NCBI GenBank assembly: GCA_022448345.1
Contig: JAKVCB010000009.1
Span: 1 to 47,933, forward strand
DNA length: 47,933 nucleotides
Reading direction: 5' to 3'
Source: Pirellulales bacterium
GTDB lineage: Bacteria > Planctomycetota > Planctomycetia > Pirellulales > Lacipirellulaceae
Position 1 is the stretch's first letter, and each line of letters opens with the position of its first letter. The notes under the pieces are model-generated. The model did no database searches, was not told where the DNA came from, and saw nothing but the letters and a program-made list of their open reading frames with translations. A program made the position numbers and the translations under genes. Below, piece after piece: positions 43,205 through 47,933 of the stretch.

Positions 43205-45424
43205 ATGCCTCTACAAAATTCCGTCCGCTTCCGTCCGTGGTCCTGCTTTGGGAATCTCCTGCCCTGGCGAATGCCTGTTTTTCCGTCAATCGTGTTGCTG
43301 TTGGTTTTATTTTTCGACGCACCGTGGACCCTGGCGGAAGATCCAGCTGAAGCCCTGATCGATGCTGCCCGTCGTGGCGATCAGGCAGAGGTTCAAAAAC
43401 TGCTGGCCGACGGCGTGGAAATCAATTCAGCCCCAAAGTTCAATATTACTGCCCTATGGCAGGCAGTTTCAAAAGAACACCACGACGTGATTGAGGTCCT
43501 GTTGGAAGCCGGTGCCGATCCCGACATTACTGACTCGGTCTGGCAGGTACCGCCTTTGATGCTGACCAACAACCTGGAGATCATCTCGCTGCTTGTGGCC
43601 CACGACGCGTCGGCCACGGGTGTAAAGCTTCGCGAAGCCTCTGCAGGGGGATCCATCGAACTGGTCAAAACCATTGTCGAGGCAAAAACACTGGACGATC
43701 AAACCCTGTCTGACGCCTTGGCCCAGGCAGTGAACTCCAAGCAGGAGGAGGTGGTCTCCTTTCTTCATGAAACGACCAACCATCGACTTCCTGCAGCCCC
43801 CACCGTAGCCACCGAATTGCTCGAATCGTATGCCGGAAAATACATTGGCCTGCGAATGAACGAGGTGGAAATCCATGTCGACAACGGACACTTGATCTAC
43901 GGAAGCCCCGGTGCGGGTGGCATGCAACTCGTACCACGCAGCAACACCCAATTTCAAAGTGGAGGTTACACGTACGAATTTGACGTAAAACCGGATGGAA
44001 CGGCCAGTTACACACGGTTATCGCTCACCAATCGCCTGACTTTTAAAAAAATTGGCGACCAAACCGATCCTGATACGCCCACAGCACAGAACAGCACACT
44101 ATCCCCCAGCAAGGACTGGCTCGCCGATACAGAGATTGCAGCCCATGACACGTGGCCCCAGTTTCGCGGCATTGGCGGCCGCGGCATCGCCGTCGATCAA
44201 AACCTTCCGGTCACGTGGAATGTCGAAGCGGAAGAAAATCTGCAGTGGAAAATACCGATCCCAGGCCTGGGCAACTCCTGTCCGATCAGTTGGAAAGATC
44301 GCCTGTTCGTGACCACCGCAATAAGTGGCGACGGCAATCATGACCTGCGGATTGGCCTGTATGGCGATATCGAGGCCACGAACGACACCTCGGTACACAC
44401 GTGGCTCACCATGTGCTTTGATCGTCACACGGGAGACCTGATCTGGCAACACAAAGCGGACGAACGCCTGCCACCCACAGGACGTCACACCAAGTCGAGC
44501 CAGGCCAATGCAACCCCTGTTACCGACGGAGAAAATCTGATCGTCTTGCTCAACTCGGGCCTATTGATCTGCTACAGCCTCGATGGAGAAGTTCGCTGGC
44601 AAAAGGACCTTGGTGAGCTTAACTCGGGAATGTTCAGCGATCCCGACTATGAGTGGGGATTTGGCAGTTCGCCAATCATCTATGACCAAACCGTGATCCT
44701 CCAGTGCGACCTGCAGCAAGACTCGTTCGTGGTTGCTTTTGATGTTACATCGGGAACTGAAGTCTGGAGGACTGCCCGGGACGAAGTGCCCTCCTGGGGA
44801 ACTCCAAGTGTGATGGCAGCAAAACCGTGTCCACTGTTGGTGACCAACGGCACAAACTTTATCCGCGGCTACGACGCTCGGTCTGGAACAGAAATTTGGC
44901 GGTTAACTCGTAACGCTGCCATTACCGTGCCCACCCCGCAAGTGGCCCATAAACTGATTTACGTCACCAGCGGCTATCGCCCGGTGCAACCCATTTATGC
45001 CATTCGTCCTGACGCCGAGGGAGATATTTCGCTCGTCGATGGCGAAGAATCAAATCAAACCATAGTTTGGAGCAAAGATCGTGGGGGCCCCTATCTGGCA
45101 ACTCCGCTCGTTTACGGAAACTACCTTTATACCTGTGGCAACAATGGCGTGTTTACCTGCTACGACGCCCTGACCGGTGAACGGGTTTACCGGAAACGGT
45201 GCTCCCGCGGTGAGGCCAACAGCTTTACCGCCTCTCCCGTGGCTGCCGACGGAATTATTTATGTGACCTCTGAGGTGGGGGTGGTGCTTGCCGTCAAAGC
45301 AGGTCCTGAGTTTGAAATTGTGGGCGAAAATGACCTGGGAGACATCTGCCTGGCAACACCCCTTATTGCCGGTGGAACATTCATTGCCAGAACTCAGCAC
45401 TACCTGATTGCTATTGGAAAGTAA
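43205..45424 (+). CDS. Exported fusion: ankyrin repeats, DUF3471-like domain and PQQ-type beta-propeller
   Basis: A 739-aa protein with three parts. A signal peptide ends near TLAED (about residue 47). Ankyrin repeats follow (about 47-195): AEALIDAARRGDQAEVQKLLADG, then HHDVIEVLLEAGADPDI, a pattern for protein contacts. Residues about 205-285 (LLESYAGKYIG...HLIYGSPGAGGMQLVPRSNTQF) look like the DUF3471 domain that usually trails serine hydrolases. From about 320 to the end is a PQQ-like propeller: WPQFRGIGGRGIAVDQNLP, then blades such as LICYSLDGEVRWQKDLG and VVAFDVTSGTEVWRT. Quinoprotein-type catalytic residues were not recognised. ATG 43205 is used; ATG 43271 would trim the n-region. Function unknown; surface contact or carbohydrate sensing are possibilities. 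Confidence 0.8.
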   Translation: MPLQNSVRFRPWSCFGNLLPWRMPVFPSIVLLLVLFFDAPWTLAEDPAEALIDAARRGDQAEVQKLLADGVEINSAPKFNITALWQAVSKEHHDVIEVLLEAGADPDITDSVWQVPPLMLTNNLEIISLLVAHDASATGVKLREASAGGSIELVKTIVEAKTLDDQTLSDALAQAVNSKQEEVVSFLHETTNHRLPAAPTVATELLESYAGKYIGLRMNEVEIHVDNGHLIYGSPGAGGMQLVPRSNTQFQSGGYTYEFDVKPDGTASYTRLSLTNRLTFKKIGDQTDPDTPTAQNSTLSPSKDWLADTEIAAHDTWPQFRGIGGRGIAVDQNLPVTWNVEAEENLQWKIPIPGLGNSCPISWKDRLFVTTAISGDGNHDLRIGLYGDIEATNDTSVHTWLTMCFDRHTGDLIWQHKADERLPPTGRHTKSSQANATPVTDGENLIVLLNSGLLICYSLDGEVRWQKDLGELNSGMFSDPDYEWGFGSSPIIYDQTVILQCDLQQDSFVVAFDVTSGTEVWRTARDEVPSWGTPSVMAAKPCPLLVTNGTNFIRGYDARSGTEIWRLTRNAAITVPTPQVAHKLIYVTSGYRPVQPIYAIRPDAEGDISLVDGEESNQTIVWSKDRGGPYLATPLVYGNYLYTCGNNGVFTCYDALTGERVYRKRCSRGEANSFTASPVAADGIIYVTSEVGVVLAVKAGPEFEIVGENDLGDICLATPLIAGGTFIARTQHYLIAIGK

Positions 45425-45773
45425 CGACCCCTGAAATGTTGACCCTGGCCCGCCTCGCCGGCGATTGCACACCGATTCGGGAGTGACTCTTTCAACTGCA
45501 CTAAAGCGAGATTCCAGTCGAAGGCACCATGCAGCACATTCTCCACTGCTGTGGTACACCGTAAAATTTCCGCCCAAAAGTGCCCATCCTCAGAGGATCG
45601 GCTGCCCAGTTGTTGATTCTGGCCTTCCAATTTTCAACTAATTTCTGCCATCATGGTACACCTCCAGTTGTTACACTGGTTTTAATAGCTCTGCTTGGCT
45701 CTCGGCAAACCTTTTGCGATCTCGGCAGACCTTTTGCAGACATCTTATCTTTCCTGATCTTGAAGGAGAAACC
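45425..45773. other. Intergenic region with a 20-bp tandem duplication
   Basis: This stretch of 349 bases lies between the fusion gene and the His-rich gene on the same strand. Its only visible structure is the tandem duplication at 45700-45739 and the ribosome site AAGGAG at 45763-45768. No gene was seen. Confidence 0.5.
45700..45739. repeat. 20-bp tandem duplication upstream of the His-rich gene
   Basis: TCTCGGCAAACCTTTTGCGA is followed directly by TCTCGGCAGACCTTTTGCAG; 18 of 20 bases agree. It ends about 35 bases before the start codon, close to where a promoter should lie. Confidence 0.92.
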
Positions 45774-46730
45774 ATGTTTCCCAACTATCGAGCCGTCGGA
45801 CTTGTGACCGCCAGTGCGGGTGCCCTACTACTGGCTTTTCTATGCGCCAGACCCGCCCTGACCGATGACGAAAAGGAAGGTGAGCGTCGAGAAACTCAGC
45901 GCGGAGACGCCATGTTCGACCGGGTTGATCAGGATGGGGACGGAGCTATTTCGAGAGAAGAATTTGATCCGGTGGAGGTAAGGCTAAAACACGCTATAAA
46001 ACGCATGCGGCATAATCGGGAGCCGCACGCCGGGCCACGGCACTCGCGGGAATCTCATCACCCAGTTCCGCATCATGATGGGAATCGGAAGACGCGCAAA
46101 TCAGGCCAACATGACAGGCATCCCCAAGCAGCGCACAGATCGCATGGTCACCGAGGAAGACCAACGATCGTTCACGTCCATCACCACTATTACCATCCCG
46201 GCGGGCCACCGCCTCACCATGCAGGCCCCCGCCACGGTCCGGGCCCTGGTCCACATCACCGCAAGCATTTTCACCCGCCGGCAGGGCCACACACTTCCCA
46301 GCTAAACCCTGCCCAGCTAAACCCTGCCCAGCTAAACACTCCCCAGGTAAACCCTGCCTGGCACAACCATGACTCTTCCTGCGATTGCCAGTTGTGTCAA
46401 CACGAGAGGGAATGCCACTGCAATTGCCCAGCCTGCCGCGAGGCTCATTGCAATTGTGAAGCATGCCGGGATCAACCATCAGGCCATCATGACGACCATC
46501 ATGCCAACGCCACCGAGAGCGAATTTCCCATTGAAATCGAGTTTGAAGCCAGTGATTTCAAAGGCGAAGAATCCGCAGCCCGCGATGCGCATACAACCCA
46601 AAGCACCGATTCCACCGCCGAGGTAACCAGCGCCAATCCCCAAGGCCTGGAAACATTGGCGATCATCAGCGAGGGCGATGCCTCTGGTAACGTGGAAATC
46701 GATCGGACAGGGGAACCAGAAACCCCGTAA
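45774..46730 (+). CDS. Secreted EF-hand protein with His-rich region and cysteine cluster
   Basis: A 318-aa exported protein I do not recognise as a whole. Residues 1-30 are a signal peptide. An EF-hand calcium loop follows (DRVDQDGDGAISREEF, about 49-64). Residues about 85-190 are rich in His, Pro and Gly (HVHHHYYHPGGPPPHH). A short NPAQL repeat leads into ten cysteines at 203-231 arranged CxCxxC, CxCxCxxC, CxCxxC and mixed with His. An acidic tail ends the protein. The Cys spacing recalls metallothioneins, so binding of a soft metal such as Zn, Cu or Cd is plausible, but this is an inference. AAGGAG at 45763-45768 fits ATG 45774; the frame is open to 45714. It is convergent with the serine hydrolase gene, 13 bases away. 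Confidence 0.7.
   Translation: MFPNYRAVGLVTASAGALLLAFLCARPALTDDEKEGERRETQRGDAMFDRVDQDGDGAISREEFDPVEVRLKHAIKRMRHNREPHAGPRHSRESHHPVPHHDGNRKTRKSGQHDRHPQAAHRSHGHRGRPTIVHVHHHYYHPGGPPPHHAGPRHGPGPGPHHRKHFHPPAGPHTSQLNPAQLNPAQLNTPQVNPAWHNHDSSCDCQLCQHERECHCNCPACREAHCNCEACRDQPSGHHDDHHANATESEFPIEIEFEASDFKGEESAARDAHTTQSTDSTAEVTSANPQGLETLAIISEGDASGNVEIDRTGEPETP
46297..46356 (+). repeat. Four 15-bp tandem repeats in the His-rich gene
   Basis: Four adjacent units of CCCAGCTAAACCCTG and variants, coding for NPAQL-like pentapeptides between the His-rich part and the Cys cluster. The period keeps the frame, so copy number could change the linker length. Confidence 0.95.
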
Positions 46731-46754
46731 CCCCCGACAGGGTTTATTCGGGGG
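46731..46754. terminator. Hairpin at the convergent end of the His-rich and hydrolase genes
   Basis: Perfect 7-bp stem CCCCCGA / TCGGGGG around a 10-base loop, starting right after the His-rich gene stop and covering the stop codon of the opposite gene. It could end transcription from both sides; no T-run is present. Confidence 0.45.
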
Positions 46755-47933
46755 TGTGTACAAGCCCACTCGCGAGTGCATCTTCTGCAAAGTCAGCCAC
46801 CGCGACACTATTCGGGTGCCAGCCCACGCGATCCTTCCCACCGATGAAGTGACTCTCATCTTCAGTAAACGCTGCCGAAGATTGAGCAAACGCCGCATCC
46901 ACCACAAGTAGCGGGTCACCACCGGAAGGCTGCGCTCCAACAGGCTCCCTATCGAGGCCAACCAAGCTGGCCGTGACTGCAGCCAAACGGAGATCGCCCG
47001 CGGGGGTAAACAACGTCGCCATCCTTGGGCGCTCGGCCGTTTGCTGGAGCGCCAAATCGACCTCGGGTACCACCTGCAGACCGTCCCCCTGGCTGGTCGT
47101 TGCCAGCGACATCGACAAAAGGTTCAACCCAAAATTCTGTTGCCACAGGCTGTAGTCCGCTGGCCCAATGATTCCATTGCCGTCTGCATCTGCACGAAGG
47201 TCAGTAGTGCTGCCGAAAGTATCTCCGTAAACGGTGTAGTCCGCCGCGTCGACATTGTTATCTAAATTAAAGTCTCCATAGCTCCTGGGTAGTTCTGGCA
47301 AGATGGCGTTGGCAATATCTATCGACAGGACTCCTGGCTCAGAGTTGCGACGGTTGGCCAATACCACAATCCCAAGTTCCAATTCAGGGAAAAGGCGCAC
47401 ATAAGTGTTTGCGCCAAGCTGCGAACCATCTTTGCGTATTGAGAATTCCCCTTGTAACGTGCTGACCGACCAGCCCAAGGCATACGACACGCTGGTGGGA
47501 GGAGGCACGGTCCAGAGTTGCTCGAGGCCTTCGCCTGACAAGATTTCACCACCCATCAACATCGACGAAAAACGTACCAGATCGTAGGCAGACGCCTCGA
47601 CGCCACCCCCCAGGATTTTCCAGCTAATGTTGTCAGGCGTGGCTTCGGTATTGTTGGTGTTGTAAAGCGTAGTGCGGTACTCGTTCGCTACGCTGCGATC
47701 CTCTGCTTTCAAGGTTGGCAATCCGAGCCCACTGCCCAACTCGCTAAACAGCACGTCATCGATTGCCTCTCCCGTGGCCCCCTCGATCCCGGCACCCAGC
47801 AACGTATAACCATGGGTGCTGTAGTCGTAAATGGTTCCCGGAATCGAAAGTAGCGACTCATCCCAGAATAATTCCGATGCCGCAACGGCCGTGTCGTACT
47901 GCGTGTAGAGTGTCCCCAGGCCAAGTTCTGAAT
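46744..47933 (-). CDS. Serine hydrolase (beta-lactamase/class C family) with dockerin-like domain, 5' end missing
   Basis: The frame is open up to the right edge, so the N-terminus and the SxxK nucleophile motif lie outside. The visible part begins with YSTHGYTLLGAGIEGATGE, which carries the Tyr of the YxN-type motif (here YST) of serine beta-lactamases/esterases. SYALGWSV and the VRLFPELELGIVVLANRR region follow. Then comes a dockerin-type pair (YGDFNLDNNVDAADYTVYGD and ADADGNGIIGPADYSLWQ), common in planctomycete secreted proteins. The last 100 or so residues (LVVDAAFAQSSAAF region) look like the tail often found after dockerins in this phylum. A peptidase or esterase on the surface is likely, not a true antibiotic resistance enzyme. 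A TTG at 47802 is not a credible start. Confidence 0.8.
   Translation of the reverse strand, partial: SELGLGTLYTQYDTAVAASELFWDESLLSIPGTIYDYSTHGYTLLGAGIEGATGEAIDDVLFSELGSGLGLPTLKAEDRSVANEYRTTLYNTNNTEATPDNISWKILGGGVEASAYDLVRFSSMLMGGEILSGEGLEQLWTVPPPTSVSYALGWSVSTLQGEFSIRKDGSQLGANTYVRLFPELELGIVVLANRRNSEPGVLSIDIANAILPELPRSYGDFNLDNNVDAADYTVYGDTFGSTTDLRADADGNGIIGPADYSLWQQNFGLNLLSMSLATTSQGDGLQVVPEVDLALQQTAERPRMATLFTPAGDLRLAAVTASLVGLDREPVGAQPSGGDPLLVVDAAFAQSSAAFTEDESHFIGGKDRVGWHPNSVAVADFAEDALASGLVHTPE

Noticed and set aside
46297-46356. A repeat array that might be a CRISPR
   Set aside because: Units are 15 bases, directly adjacent without spacers, and code for a pentapeptide in frame.
46744-47933. 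Antibiotic-resistance beta-lactamase
   Set aside because: The dockerin and the general serine hydrolase features point to a secreted esterase/peptidase relative; the nucleophile motif is out of view, so resistance cannot be claimed.

Overview
The window is ordinary chromosomal DNA from a heterotrophic planctomycete, most likely of the Pirellulales or a relative. The lineage call rests on a combination of family signatures: a short pseudopilin-like protein with the H-x9-DG motif (5472-6146), secreted proteins with dockerin-type repeats and PEP-CTERM tails (6201-7985, 46744-47933), Tat-exported Gfo/Idh/MocA and DUF362 proteins, a DoxX protein with a soluble insert, a PmoA-like (DUF6807) protein, an octaheme-TPR cytochrome and PQQ-propeller fusions. 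Many genes lack a clear Shine-Dalgarno sequence and several seem to start at TTG or GTG, so some starts are uncertain. I saw no rRNA, tRNA, CRISPR array, insertion sequence or prophage gene.

Layout. 1-2942: betaine-lipid genes btaA (cut by the left edge) and btaB, then a glycosyltransferase. 3334-4344: a UDP-glucuronate 4-epimerase-like enzyme on the minus strand. 4910-7985: a Cys/His-rich secreted protein, a pseudopilin-like protein and two paralogous PEP-CTERM proteins, one with an expanded His/Asp/Glu repeat; they resemble a family linked to zinc limitation in cyanobacteria. 8385-9449: a LeuB-like dehydrogenase.

9644-17817 is the best-defined system: a reductive pyrimidine degradation locus. 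It has an NCS2 permease (uptake), a PreA-like dihydropyrimidine dehydrogenase (uracil to dihydrouracil), a dihydropyrimidinase (ring opening), beta-ureidopropionase (to beta-alanine), an AGXT2-like aminotransferase (to malonate semialdehyde) and an MmsA dehydrogenase (to acetyl-CoA). The dihydropyrimidinase gene is broken by a deletion of about 38 bases that shifts the frame and removes the catalytic Asp of the SDH/TDH motif. The PreA-like protein has no Fe-S domain and no PreT partner in view.

17928-20735: an SDR, a KdgK-like sugar kinase and a second SDR, suggesting hexuronate use. 20934-24184: an octaheme-TPR cytochrome and a two-domain Usp protein. 24275-27069: an M19 dipeptidase, a RidA protein and a D-threonine aldolase/D-serine dehydratase-like enzyme, suggesting dipeptide and D-amino-acid use. 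27400-30319: two tandem DUF362 Tat lipoproteins. 30404-39417: Gfo/Idh/MocA, DoxX-like, MFS, degenerate epimerase, PmoA-like, cyclase-family and DUF1932 genes. 39472-43084: an Nramp-like carrier without the Nramp motifs, an NHL-repeat protein and an Ldh_2 dehydrogenase. 43205-47933: an ankyrin/PQQ fusion, a His-rich/Cys-cluster EF-hand protein and a dockerin-bearing serine hydrolase cut by the right edge.

Short tandem duplications of 15-21 bp recur through the window, six between genes and three inside genes.
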